DNA of 64,000 bases from Coccinella septempunctata (taxonomy: Eukaryota > Arthropoda > Insecta > Coleoptera > Coccinellidae). The position numbers and the translations under genes were made by a program. The stretch spans positions 29,904,936 to 29,968,935 of the forward strand of contig NC_058195.1 in NCBI RefSeq assembly GCF_907165205.1, in the 5' to 3' direction. The number at the start of each line of letters is the position of its first letter. Within the stretch, counting starts at the first letter, position 1. This document shows positions 31,228 through 41,246 of this stretch, piece after piece. Below the pieces are notes generated by a model. It was given only the letters and a program-made list of their open reading frames with translations. It made no database searches and had not been told where the DNA came from.

Positions 31228-32343
31228 TTAAGTTTTTTCGAAAATATTCTTACCAGAATTACCTCTTCCAGTCAATCTATTGAGAATGCTCCAAGTGGTT
31301 TTACTTCTATTGTTACTATTATTAATTAATGTTCTGAAGTAGTTTTGATTCATTTCTCGTAGTTTCTTATCATATAAATATTTGATTCTTTTATACTCCT
31401 TCACATATTTAGAATTATGAGACGATATAATGAACAAAGCATCCAAATGCTGTTTAATTTTCTGAACTTCAGGTGTTATAGGAATTTTGTGCCTTTTATT
31501 TTCTCGAATAAACTTAAACGGAAAAACTTCATCGAAAATGTTCTTATAAACTTCATGAAATGTGTCCCATAAGGAATCAACACTAGTGGAAAAATCGCTC
31601 ACAATGAAACTGAAATCCATCCTTGATAAAGATAACACGAATGCTAAAATAGTTGACTCGTTAATCAACCGAATTTTTCTTCTTATACCCGTATTTTTTG
31701 ACAATGCAGAGAAAGTAAATACCTGAGCCCTATGGTCAGAAAGAAATTCATTTTTCACACACGCCGTAGTGTCATCCGTTATATTTGTTATTATGTTATC
31801 AAGGCAAGTCGCAGACGAAGAAGTCACCCTTGTTGGTTCATGAATCATTAACTCAGCACCGAAACTTTCAAGAATAGATATAAACTTGTCAGAAAAATGA
31901 TTTTGTGAGAGAACATCGATGTTGAAATCACCTGAAATTATGTATTTAGTCGATTCTCTTGTGAGTTTATCAAGTATGTTGTGCAAATTCTCGAAGAAAA
32001 TTTCAACGTCAGATGCTCTACCAGTACATGGGCGATATACGCAAACAATAACAACCTTGAAACTGTCAAAAAATGCTTCAATCGCGCTACACTCGAATAC
32101 ATATGGGACAGAATCGACAAGCCCAGCTCGCACCTTGCAATTAATACCTTTCCTACTGAAGATCGCACATCCTCCATGAGCACCACTCACACGATTGAAC
32201 GCCGATATTAGTTCATAATTTTGTAGCCTATAATGCGGTAGTTCTTCTTCACTCCTCCAATGTTCCGTAACTGTCACAAACGAAGCGTCAACACTGTCTG
32301 CAAACATTTCCAATTTATTGAAGGAATTTCCTATGGATTGCAA
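31228..32343 (-). pseudogene. ORF2 endonuclease region, Daphne-like copy 2
   Basis: Endonuclease with NLQSIGNSFNKLEMF, VTVTEHWRSEEELPH, GAHGGCAIFSRKG, VCVYRPCTGRASDV, YIISGDFNIDVLS, ATCLDNIITNI and FLSDHRAQVFTF, followed by the linker (ITPEVQKIKQHLDALF, NRSKTTWSILNRLTG). A frameshift around 31215-31228 separates it from the RT. Confidence 0.82.
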
Positions 32344-32375
32344 ATTTTGGTGTATCAGGGTGTATATATTTTTAC

Positions 32376-33410
32376 TTAAGTTATTTTTTCCTTCCTCTCT
32401 AGACGAAATAAAAAATCATTCAAACGAACCCCCTCTGGCCATATTTCTGGATTCTTCAGCGCTAGGAAGTCAGATTCAGGAACCGATATCTTAAAAGAAG
32501 AATATTCCTCCTCCTTCAGTTTAAAACACTTGATATCAGATATACCACAGTTATTCAGGTATTCAACAATTGAATTTTCTTCCAAGGTGGGATGTAGATT
32601 ACAGACATGCAGGTGTTTCAATTTAGGAGCAGACTTAATACCTATTTGATCACTCTTACATGTACCCAATATTCCTCTGTTGGATCGGTTAGATTTTCTC
32701 CCCTTTTGAACTACAGTGAAACCATCATTGCAGCCATCAGTGGTCAACACCGTGACAGCTTGAGATTCTTCCAACAAAGGCCGACCCACGGCAGATCCAT
32801 TGATAGCTGTTGTTTTATTACTTTTAGGTTTGGGATTAGCAGTAGCAGTTACTTCCCGAGTTTCTTTTCTAATTTCTTTGGAATTCTTAATAGATCTTGT
32901 TCTTTCGCGTCCTTCAGAAGATTTATTAGATATCTCCTCCACTTGTAGGTTTGTTTTTTCCAGTTCAGAAATCTTTTTGACTTCAGTATATGATGCTTTA
33001 TTTTCAGCATTTTCGATGTATTTGATCAATTTTGTATTTTGTTCTCTTAAGCTCGAGACTTCACATCGAAGATTAGAAATCTCAAGTTTTAGATTCTCCA
33101 TTACAGGCGTTAACAGATCACTGATTGATTTGGCTATGATCTCCCTAATGCAATGGACAGATTCAGCCGATAATGGTCCCACTTCCGAACAATTCTTTTC
33201 AACGGAATCCACTTGAGAGGTTATGTCGGTTGGTAAACATTCTCCACAGAACCAAGACTTAATTGTTCCGGATTTTTTCAATTCCTCCAGTTTGTCCACT
33301 GTTATATTAACACACTGTGTATGAAAAAGATGAGAACTATTATTAGAGCATTGTATTGAATCGTCATAACGACTGATCGATTTTAAACACCTACTGCACG
33401 TAACAGCCAT
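32376..33410 (-). CDS. ORF1 of Daphne-like copy 2: PHD finger plus C-terminal RNA-binding-like domain
   Basis: 344 residues, intact. The N-terminus is a PHD-type zinc finger: CSRC, then CSNNSSHLFHTQC and WFCGEC (Cys4-His-Cys3 order). A coiled-coil region follows (LKLEISNLRCEVSSLREQNT), then a Lys/Ser-rich linker. The C-terminal domain reads KHLHVCNLHPTLEENSIVEY, EEYSSFKISVPESDFLALKN and WPEGVRLNDFLFRLE. It is shared with the ORF1s of copies 1 and 3. Likely role: binding of element RNA and packaging with ORF2. The ATG at 33410 follows the first bases of the element, so the 5' UTR is very short or the 5' end is slightly truncated. Confidence 0.87.
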   Translation of the reverse strand: MAVTCSRCLKSISRYDDSIQCSNNSSHLFHTQCVNITVDKLEELKKSGTIKSWFCGECLPTDITSQVDSVEKNCSEVGPLSAESVHCIREIIAKSISDLLTPVMENLKLEISNLRCEVSSLREQNTKLIKYIENAENKASYTEVKKISELEKTNLQVEEISNKSSEGRERTRSIKNSKEIRKETREVTATANPKPKSNKTTAINGSAVGRPLLEESQAVTVLTTDGCNDGFTVVQKGRKSNRSNRGILGTCKSDQIGIKSAPKLKHLHVCNLHPTLEENSIVEYLNNCGISDIKCFKLKEEEYSSFKISVPESDFLALKNPEIWPEGVRLNDFLFRLERKEKIT

Positions 33411-33415
33411 CTTGC

Positions 33416-33620
33416 GTATGATCTGGTTGGAGACTATCCATGCCCCGAGTGTGGAAGGATCTGCAGGTCACGGTTGGGTCTCTTTAGTCACAGGAGGGCA
33501 CACAGTCGCAACTAGCACTAAGAAGTTACAAGTCCGTTCGAATTTTTTTTTTTTTTCTTCTTCTTTTTGTAGATTTATTCCCGGTAACGGGATACAGCAA
33601 TGAATGAATGAATATATAAT
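33416..33620 (+). mobile_element. 3' tail of a LINE with a C2H2 finger end (plus strand)
   Basis: One plus-strand frame reads YPCPECGRICRSRLGLFSHR and then RAHSRN before a stop. This C2H2 finger (CxxC...HxxxH) is the C-terminal end common in some LINE RT polyproteins. It is followed by a poly-T/CTT tract, GTAGATTTATTCCCGGTAAC and a (TGAA)n tail at 33599-33612. It abuts the 5' end of Daphne-like copy 2. Confidence 0.6.
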
Positions 33621-33705
33621 ATTACTATTGACAGTTAAAAAAAACAAAGACACATGGATTTAAGTATTTATTGCAAAAACTTAATTTACATAATTACATT
33701 AGTCA

Positions 33706-34800
33706 CTAATCACATAAAAATTTTCTTTTATACGATTTTCTAGAAAGGGGTTTACTAGGGCAGTCTCGCTGAAGGCTATCCCATCCTCCTTGATAACGAT
33801 CTTCCATAGTCTTAATATCCTGATTGGATATTAAGACAGGATATAAATCCATCAGGATTTAATATCCTGATGGAATCTTTCCCCCTGTTCTTCACTACAA
33901 TCACCTAAGTTTTCTGGAAAACGATCTAGGTGGCTGTGGAGGTAGTGAACTTTTATACTCATGTTACGAGAATATTGAAATTTGAAAGCATAGTTTCCAC
34001 TAATTCTACGTAATTCTCTGCTTTATGATTGCCAAGAAAATTTTGCACTACTTGAACAAATGAACTCCAAGCGTTAGATTCAGTCTCGTTCATTGATGTG
34101 GTGAATTGTGGATTTTTAACAAGTTGCTTTATTTGAGGACCATCAAATATACCAGCTGTTAGTTTTTCCGTGCTAATGCCAGGAAATTTACGTGACAAAT
34201 ACCCAAAACAATTTCCATCTCGATTTAAAGCCTTCACAAATTGCTTCATTAGGCCTAGCTTGATATGCAAGGGCGGAAGTAAGATTTTTTCTCTTGAAAC
34301 CAAAGGTTCGTTGATCACGTTTTGTATTCCTTGAATCATGACATCTCTTGAAGGCCAATTTTTGTTAACCCAGTGCTCATTTTTAGCTCTGCTGTCCCAA
34401 AGGCACAAAAAAACAAGGATATTTTGTATAACCAATCTGCTGTCCAAGGAGGAAGTTAATCATTTTTAAATCAACACAAATTGACCACTGATGTTCTTCG
34501 TATTTAATTTTTCTCAAAACTAATGCTATTGTTCCATATTCTTCCTTCATGGTAGTAGAATGACCAATAGGAATTGAGCCATATTTGTTACCGTTATGTA
34601 AAAAAACACATTTTAAACTACGTTTTGAACTGTCAATATACCATTTATCCTATAACGTGTAGCTAGAGCTGATAGAGAAAATCTGGTGGCATTTTTGGAA
34701 TCAGCACATTAAAAACATCCAAACTCAGATGATAAATTTCCGGCACCAAATTCTTTTTTTCATTTTGTTGGCCTGTGTTATTGATGGGGAAACCTGTTAC
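33706..34800 (-). pseudogene. Unrecognised repeat-associated protein (HSHLDRFPEN type), several frames
   Basis: Minus strand. Upstream frames near 34790-34450 read YHLSLDVLNVLIPKMP, CVFLHNGNKYGSIPIGHSTT and DLKMINFLLGQQ. 33959-34447 is open: FLCLWDSRAKNEHWVNKNWP, ILLPPLHIKLGLMKQFVKAL and FLGNHKAENYVELVETML. After a shift come VHYLHSHLDRFPENLGDCSE, ERFHQDI, and finally DIKTMEDRYQGGWDSL with the stop at 33706. An AATAAA lies at about 33667-33673 on the same strand. I do not know a function. The conserved His/Asp-rich HSHLD...FHQD motif suggests metal binding (inference). From memory, similar proteins are repeated in arthropod genomes. A 40-base insertion at about 33815-33880 duplicates the CAGGATATTAA coding segment. 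Confidence 0.55.
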
Positions 34801-35382
34801 CAACAGCATGCGTGTTTGTTCCCTTCATTTCCAGGATAGCGATTATGTTACTACAGGTCAGTAGTACCTAAATGAATTTTCAATATAATTTTTTGATGAA
34901 TATTTCATCTTCATAGGTTCGGTACTTCAGCACATGAAAGCCCCTAAGCTGAAAGCTGTTCCCTGTCGAAATTTACCAGAGAGTAAATTTTCAAAGACAT
35001 TGAATAGGGCCAGCATTGCAAGACGCAAACTGAGATTAGAAAAACGAAGAGCTTTTAGGGATGAGCATATTTATCCACGTCCCACAACTGATGTCATTCA
35101 TTCACATGAGTTGCAAAGTACAGAGACACCTGAGCAGCAAAAGGTATTTGAAATTTCTGACTTGAATGAAGATGAACAATCAGTTGTGGAGGCGTTATTG
35201 GATTTGCAATTCATCGGAAATAAGAATGTAGTGGAAACTCATCAAGATAAAGGAGTTCGAGTGCAGAGTGGTGATCTAAGATGGAACTTCGTAAGCACCA
35301 TTACAAGCGATAAGCAGTTGAATTCCTTGACTGGAATTCCAAATTTCGACCTGTTGAATAATTTCGTTGAATTAATTACTAA

Positions 35383-35430
35383 GGGTACGTACATACCGAA
35401 GATGCATGGATGAGCGCGGTGGAGGTCGCG
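35383..35430 (+). repeat. Left TIR of the 2.1 kb THAP element
   Basis: Inverse of 37427-37474 over 48 bases. Confidence 0.88.
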
Positions 35431-35491
35431 GTCGCGATCGTTACATCGATGTCAAAACAAACTTTCATATTCTAATGAGACCGTACATACC

Positions 35492-35541
35492 AAGCGGCGA
35501 GGGTGAACGGGTGAAACATCACCCGTTCACCCTCGCCGCTT
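35492..35541. repeat. Perfect hairpin: 23-bp arms, 4-base loop
   Basis: Left arm 35492-35514 (starts AAGCGGCGAGGGTGAACGGG), loop AACA, right arm 35519-35541. Every base pairs. It is GC-rich in an AT-rich setting and lies about 110 bases inside the left end of the 2.1 kb element. Confidence 0.95.
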
Positions 35542-35984
35542 ATCATCGCGGTTTACAACGATGTCGATCGCAGAACAAAATAGTTTGATTTTATATGGCG
35601 ATCGAGCTGTTGCCGCGAAATACCTTGCACGCTTATTGGCGCTCTTCAAATCACGTGACATTCACCAGCGTAACGTATTTATTTTCAGTTCGTTTGTGAG
35701 CTTTGACTCAAAGATTAGTAGTAGAAAGATGAGAAACGAAGCGACTACACTTGCGTGAGCGCCTGGTGGTTCAGTTGTGTATTAAAATATTAAGACTGGT
35801 TAAAATATTTATTCAAGGGCCATTTGACATTTCATGGAGATATTTGCACATGGCCGTTTTGTTTATGTTTTGATTGTTTGATTTTCGTACCGTTCGTTTA
35901 CCTCTCTCGTTCTAGTCACCTAATTTCCATGTTATTTGTGTATTTTATTTAGTGAAAACTTCAAAATCAAAGACTTTGCTCAAA

Positions 35985-36719
35985 ATGTCGTATGGAAAAC
36001 ATTGTATGGTGAAGAACTGTGGAAACTGCTGTTTGGCATTCTCTAAATATAAGTTTTTTAAATTTACCGAAGAAAATGGAAACGTAAGTATTGAACTCGT
36101 ACAATGTGACTCGGATGTTGATTGATTTTTATTTTCAGTGTTCTGAAGTTGGTAGAACTTTGTGGGCGTCAAGACATTAACTTGAGTAAAAGCTACATCA
36201 CGTGCAGTGAACATTTTACCGAAGATTACAGAGTTAGGCACTATAATCTTTGCATTTTACTTTAAGTCAATTTGAAGCTTTTCATCCACGTTGCTGTATG
36301 CAGGAAGCATCCCATGCATGAAAGGACCACCAAACGAACCACAGCAGTTTGAAACTGATACATCGAATACTGATGGTAAGTCTTCCTAGATATCTGCAAT
36401 GCATTACTCATTTATCATATATTGAATGCATTTCTTTTTCATATGCAGAAAGCATTCCTTTCATGGAGGGGCCACATGAGATGGAAATCGAGCAGATTGA
36501 AAGTGTTACGACAAATACTGACGGTGAGTCATCCCTTATTCAATATATTGAATTGATTGTATTGTTATGAAATTAGATTATCAGTATACTTCCCCTTTTC
36601 CAGATATTCTTTCGAGTGTACCTGAAAGAAGTTCTCACACCCTGCAGAGTACTTCCAAGTCTTTCCCCAGAAGTGATAGAAAGATCAGAAAACTGAAAAC
36701 AACAATCAACTCCTTGTGA
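35985..36719 (+). CDS. Small THAP-domain protein, five or so exons
   Basis: Exon 1, 35985-36083: MSYGKHCMVKNCGNCC ... KYKFFKFTEENGN. Exon 2 from 36139 after TTTTCAG: VLKLVELCGRQDINL ... YITCSEHFTEDYRV. Together they give C2CH, the THAP pattern (C..C, then C.EHF). Exon 3, 36304-36375, and exon 4, 36449-36523, are similar to each other (SIPCMKGP/SIPFMEGP, ending TSNTDG/TTNTDG), each followed by a GTAAG/GTGAG donor. The last exon runs 36604-36719 (VPERSSHTLQSTSKSFPRSD). A donor after exon 2 (near 36238) is not clearly consensus. The protein is likely DNA-binding; there is no transposase catalytic domain. It may be an accessory or truncated transposase. Confidence 0.65.
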
Positions 36720-37426
36720 TGCAAAATATATGGTATATTGAATATTTGTTTATATAGATTTCTGCTAAAAATTGTACAAATTTTATTGATTGAAAAAAAT
36801 GTATTGCATGGAAATATCAACTTTGATATATAATAGTTCAATATGTACTTTTGTATCCTTTATTCAAAGCTGTACTATTTGTATACAGGTGTTTTCAAAG
36901 GTGAGAATTTCGGAAAAAATTATTCTCACCGGTTGAACCTGTCAATAAAAACCTCACCTTTAAATATACCCTGCAAAATCTTCAATTCTGTCATATTGTT
37001 CATAAATTTCGAATAAAAATATAGCAAATCTAACAGAGTATTCCATTAATATCAATTGATTCAAAACAATGTTTACATGAAAAAAACGTCCTGATCACAA
37101 AACAAAGCCGTGGTTTTGTTTTGTCGCTCAGGATGTTTGTTTCTGATCTCGACTAAGTCGATATTCGATCCGATACTAGGAAGAAAATTCGAATTTCGCA
37201 CCCTTCAATTATAAAGCAGACAACTGTAATTTTACTGTTTGACATTACGATTTCAGCGCCATCTAATTTCTCAGTATGTGAAACACAGGCCCTAAGTGTA
37301 GTCGGTTTTTAGTACTAGAGATATAGGGTCGTTTCCCATCTTTCTATTCTATAATCTTTGCTTTGACTGAAAGGAAAGCATCTTCGACATGTACTGCCAG
37401 GCATCGATGTAAACCTCGACCGCGAT
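36720..37426. other. Non-coding right half of the 2.1 kb THAP element
   Basis: AT-rich, with no ORF that I can support. It may be the scar of a deleted transposase region. Confidence 0.5.
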
Positions 37427-37474
37427 CGCGACCTCCACCGCGCTCATCCATGCATCTTCGGTATGTACGTACCC
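37427..37474 (-). repeat. Right TIR of the 2.1 kb THAP element
   Basis: Inverse of 35383-35430. Confidence 0.88.
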
Positions 37475-38160
37475 TTAATTCTATCCAGATCGAAAAATCC
37501 ATGAATTGAGTAGGTACCAAAGAACGAATCATTTTGGTATTCATGAAATTGAAAATTTCAATCAAGTTTATAGTGCTGTCATTTCTATTCAGGGTTTCTC
37601 AGACCACTGTAAAAAATATTTTCAGTTAGTATATTGCGTATTTAGCAAATGTCCTCAAAGGTTGTATTCAGTGGCCAAGTTCTGAAGAGATATCAAAGAA
37701 TTTACCACTTTGTTTTGAGAATTTTAAGGCTGTGAGAGTCATACTGGATTGTACTGAAATTCCAGTACAAAAGTCATCATGTTTATCATGCCGCATTAGA
37801 ACTTATTTTCATTAAAAAGGAATGCAGATCATTAAGTTCATGACGGGTGTAAGTCCTGCCGGAGCTATAACATTTGTATCCAATTGTTATGGAGGCAGAA
37901 GTTCAGATAAGGCAATATTTGAACAGAGCCGAATTATAGAAAAATTAGAACTTACTAAAGATTCGGTGATGGTTGACAAAGGTTTTCTAATTGAGAGTAT
38001 TTGTGAAAATCATTCAATTCGATTGATTAGACCTGTTTTTCTGAAGAACAAGAAACAATTTTTTGAGGAAGAAGCTAAATTGAATATAGCCATATCCAAG
38101 GCTAGGGCTCATATCGAAAGAGTGAACCAAAGAATGAAGATTTTTGAAATTTTGTGAGTT

Positions 38161-38474
38161 CCCTTACCCTTGACACTAGTCTAGTGCTATGGTGAATTTG
38201 CAAACACCCATATTGGATGATGATAAATTTTTTTAAAATTGATTCTTGTATACAGGGTGATTCAAAAATCGAGGCGAAATCCAATTTCATAATTTTCCAT
38301 AAGCCTAGAAATGAATAAGTTGAGTTGATATTATTTTTGTGAACAGTTTTTGTGATGACAACTGTATTTGGTGTTACCTGAAAAAATTGTGATGATACTA
38401 TTTGGGAAGAAGTGAAAGATTGTTTGCTTGATAATCTGGAAATTAATACTAGATCCATTGATTTTTGTCTTAAT
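38161..38474. other. ISL2EU-like element DNA left of the BEL insertion
   Basis: AT-rich sequence after the transposase. It continues on the other side of the BEL element at 52619. No gene is supported. Confidence 0.5.
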
Positions 38475-38479
38475 GTTAG
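38475..38479. repeat. BEL target duplication, left
   Basis: GTTAG, matching 52614-52618. Confidence 0.85.
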
Positions 38480-38926
38480 TGGCACGACTAGGGCTTGAAG
38501 AGCTTGAAAATTCGAAGGACCTGAAATAAATGAAAACGCAATGCTGGGGGTTGAGGTGCCTACCTTGAACAGGTGGATATCCTCGAATAATCCTGGCTCT
38601 TGGTTCTCTTGCCGGGTTAGCTAACCACGTCGAAGGCTTCAGAACAGCACCACACATTCACTTAGTGTCTATATGTTAAAGTTTGTGGAGAGAAATATTA
38701 TAGAGTTCAAGAAAAGAGAATGAGAAATCACGTAATTATTAAGCACTGAGAGGCGTTAATTCATACAATAATTTCGAGCGAAGAGCATTAGATTGATTGT
38801 CCCTTTATCAGCGGTGCGACAAATCTCATGTTCAGCATATGGGAATTTTGATTTATTCTTTCAGATGAGCTCCTCGAAACTATATAATTACAAATATATT
38901 CGAAAGTATTGTGGGTTGCACTAACA
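38480..38926 (-). repeat. BEL 3' LTR
   Basis: 447 bp. The minus strand starts TGTTAGTGCAACCC and ends GTCGTGCCA. A colinear partner lies at 52176-52613. Confidence 0.9.
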
Positions 38927-38940
38927 TTACCGCCCACCTA
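38927..38940 (-). promoter_or_regulatory. Polypurine tract of the BEL element
   Basis: The minus strand reads TAGGTGGGCGGTAA directly before the 3' LTR; it would prime plus-strand DNA synthesis. Confidence 0.7.
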
Positions 38941-39027
38941 AAATAGAATATTTTACGTAAATTTGTGAGGAAAAAAAAAAGAAAAACAAAAAAAAATTAG
39001 AGAGACAAAAAACAAGAGAAACAGAAG

Positions 39028-39252
39028 TTATTGAGAAGGCAAAGGACACAACTTCACCAAGGGTCTCTGCAATATACCTTGTGTAGTGCGAACAGTTGCC
39101 ACTCGAGCTATTTTATCAGCCCCATAATGGAGCGTTTCAATGCGTGCTAGACGCCAGCGTAATGGTGGTAGTTGCTCATCTTTAATGAGAACGAGCATAC
39201 CCGGAGATAATGCTTTTATGTCCTGGTTATACCATTTTTTGCGTTGTTGCAA
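39028..39252 (-). pseudogene. BEL integrase C-terminal domain (DUF5641 type)
   Basis: KWYNQDIKALSPGMLVLIKD, LPPLRWRLARIETLHYGAD and RVATVRTTQGILQRPLVKLC followed by PLP and a stop are the end of BEL/Pao Pol. A stop or shift near 39260 separates it from the core. No env ORF follows. Confidence 0.85.
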
Positions 39253-39273
39253 AGTATTTAAATATTCGTTGTG

Positions 39274-40447
39274 CTATCGTTTCCAGAAGTCTTGATGGAG
39301 ACGACTTAACAGTTGCCATCGCGATAATCTATTCATAGAAAGTGAAGTTAAATCTGGTTCAGGTAACGCACTAAGTGGAGCTAACGTAAGGAAATGTCCG
39401 GGTGTCAGAGCTGAGATGTCATTTGGATCATTACTAAGCGGGCATAGTGGGCGAGAGTTCAGTAATGCCTCAATTTGTGTTAACACAGTATGAAACTCTT
39501 CGTAACTCAATACCTGATCACCGATCACCCTAAATAAATGGGATTTGACTGATTTGATACCTGATTCCCAAAGGCCGCCAAAATGTGGACCAGATGGAGG
39601 ATTGGAACTCCTCTCGATCTTTTCAGTATCAACAGCATTGTGCATATACTTAAGCATATCCCTGTACGCACCTTTAAAATTTGTTCCTCCATCGCTGAAG
39701 ATAGTATTATAGCGACCTCTTCGAGCGATGAAGCGCCGTAGAGCAGCGATAAAAGCATCCGAAGTGAGATAGCAGATCGCCCATGAAAGGTTGAAATGGT
39801 TTGGGGTTCAACCTAAAACATGTATGGCATTTAGATATCATCTTATTTATGGATCGTCGAGCAGACAATATCCAAACCTGTTGGGCTAACAAATATTGAA
39901 GCGTTTGTGCACCAGGATGCAAATAGACCTGATGGAAATACTGAATGACAAGTTCAGTTAGTCGATGGGAAGAGAGTAATAAGGCTGGGTGTTTGTGTTC
40001 GTAGGCCAGACCTGAAAAGGAGAGACGACCGCCCACCCTGAGAAGGCCATCCTCTCCGAGGAATGGATTCAATTTACGTAATTGTTCTGATATAGGTTTT
40101 TTGTTTATCAAATTATGAATATCTGTAGAAAAGACGGATTGTTGAACATATTTGATAAGAAAGAAGAAAGCCTTTTTGAGCTCCATCGAAGACAAGACAC
40201 CGAATCTACGAGAAAGAGGATTTTTTAAGTTATTAACAAACCTTAAAACATAAGACATGATTCGTTTTATTTGAGAGAGACTAGAAAAACTCGACAGTGA
40301 GTCATCAACGATTGATAGAGAGACAGAAGTCGATAGAGAAATCTGACGTTCCTCGTCTGAAACAAGAACAGGATCAAAATGTTCACCAACCACATTTTCT
40401 CCTTCAAGCTGGTCCCATCCACCATAGTGATGATTCGAAAAGCTCAC
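39274..40447 (-). pseudogene. BEL integrase, internally deleted
   Basis: 39707-40447 gives the RNase H end and the H2C2 integrase finger (HPGAQTLQYLLAQQVWILSA, CHTCFR). After FMGDL the sequence jumps, in another frame, to the middle of the core: the segment normally holding the first catalytic Asp is missing, and a SDGGTNF-like second Asp region follows. 39274-39657 holds FGGLWESGIKSVKSHL (catalytic Glu) and LNSRPLCPLSNDPNDISALT. The missing piece is about 100 residues by family comparison. The integrase cannot work. Confidence 0.8.
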
Positions 40448-41246
40448 CAGGTGTCAGACCACTAGATGAACAATCACAATCTGCAGGGTTATCCCTAGTT
40501 TTGACATGATGCCAATTTTCTGGGGAAACAAGTTCCTGACTTTGAGTAGTCCTATTACTTACAAAACTCTTCCATCGATGAGAGGAAGATTTGATCCACG
40601 TCAGAGCGACAGTGGAATATGACCAAGCAAAAATGCTATTAATCTGGAATGTCTTCGAATATGAGGAATATACCAGGTGAATAAGCTTTGACAACAAAAG
40701 AGAGGCGCAAAGCTCCAATCTCGGTAGAGATATTCGCTTTACCGGAGCTACTTTCGACTTGGCACATACGAAGGATGTGCCGATAGAGGCGTTTTCGAAA
40801 AAGAATCGCAGATAAACAACTGCTCCATATCCTCGTTCACTACTATCTCCAAAACCATGGAGTTCACATCTAGTGAAGAAATCTGAAGCTAATTTTCGTG
40901 GAATTTTGAGCTTTGAAAGCTCTTCTAATTCGGACCTACACTTCTTCCAACGTAATGTTATATCTTGTGGCATTGGATCATCCCACTGTAAACCTAAAGT
41001 CCAGAGATGATGGATCAAATGCTTTGCCAGAAAAGTAAATGGGGAAAGGAACCCTAAAGGATCAAAAATTCGCGATAATTCAGACAAAATTGCTCGTTTC
41101 ATATAGACTTCACTAGAAACATTAGTGGAATAGGTGAATTCATCTAAGGACGGAAACCACATTAAACCGAGAATTTTGACGACCGGATCGACATCAAAAT
41201 TCAAGGAATTCTGGTGTTGATGGTCCGGAGGGATAGAAGAAAGCAA
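40404..41246 (-). pseudogene. BEL connection/RNase H-like region (peptidase A17 annotation type)
   Basis: KILGLMWFPSLDEFTYS, ILSELSRIFDPLGFLSPFTF, HGFGDSSERGYGAVVYLR (D-S-S, RNase H-like Asp), LPRLELCASLLLSKLI (Glu) and RDNPADCDCSSSGLTPGEL (Asp) are the order expected in BEL/Pao. The normal R.NPAD.ASR is slightly altered (CDCSSSG). Another frame shift follows at about 40430. Confidence 0.82.

Larger units (their letters stand above)
29509..33415 (-). mobile_element. Daphne-like non-LTR retrotransposon, copy 2, near full length
   Basis: Minus strand: an intact ORF1 (33410-32376), then ORF2 in three frames, and a 3' end near 29509 after AATAAAG. ORF2 begins about 30 bases after ORF1. Same family type as copies 1 and 3, but protein identity looks moderate, so they are separate lineages. 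Confidence 0.82.
35382..37475. mobile_element. 2.1 kb TIR transposon carrying a THAP gene, inserted in the THAP-DDE transposase
   Basis: Inverted ends of 48 bp at 35383-35430 and 37427-37474 begin GGGTACGTACATACCGAAGA. They extend imperfectly to about 35451, rich in GCGCGG/GGTCGCG. Flanks are CTAA on the left and TTAA on the right, or TA/TA if the TIR is read one base longer. THAP plus TTAA would suggest Kolobok; TA would suggest another superfamily. It encodes only a small multi-exon THAP protein and no catalytic core that I can see. Confidence 0.82.
34835..38160 (+). pseudogene. THAP-DDE transposase of an ISL2EU-like transposon (interrupted)
   Basis: Exons: 34835-34856 (DSDYVTTG), a 60-base GT-AG intron at 34857-34916, then 34917-35381 (SVLQHMKAPKLKAVPCRNLP, carrying the AVP box that closes a THAP finger, then TGIPNFDLLNNFVELIT). 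A 2.1 kb transposon interrupts it at 35382-37475. The continuation 37479-38160 shows VSQTTVKNIF, VRVILDCTEIPVQKS (D1), MTGVSPAGAITFVSNCYGGR, SVMVDKGFLIES (D2) and ARAHIERVNQRMKIF (E3), which is a DDE_4 catalytic core. Several stops and shifts lie at 37520-37820. The first THAP exon is missing, apparently lost at the boundary near 34800. Its element partner is the YqaJ-type gene at 53.1-54.9 kb. Confidence 0.78.

Noticed and set aside
35492..35541. Bacterial-type intrinsic terminator or CRISPR-like repeat
   Set aside because: Single copy with no spacer array or T-run, and the setting is eukaryotic transposon DNA.
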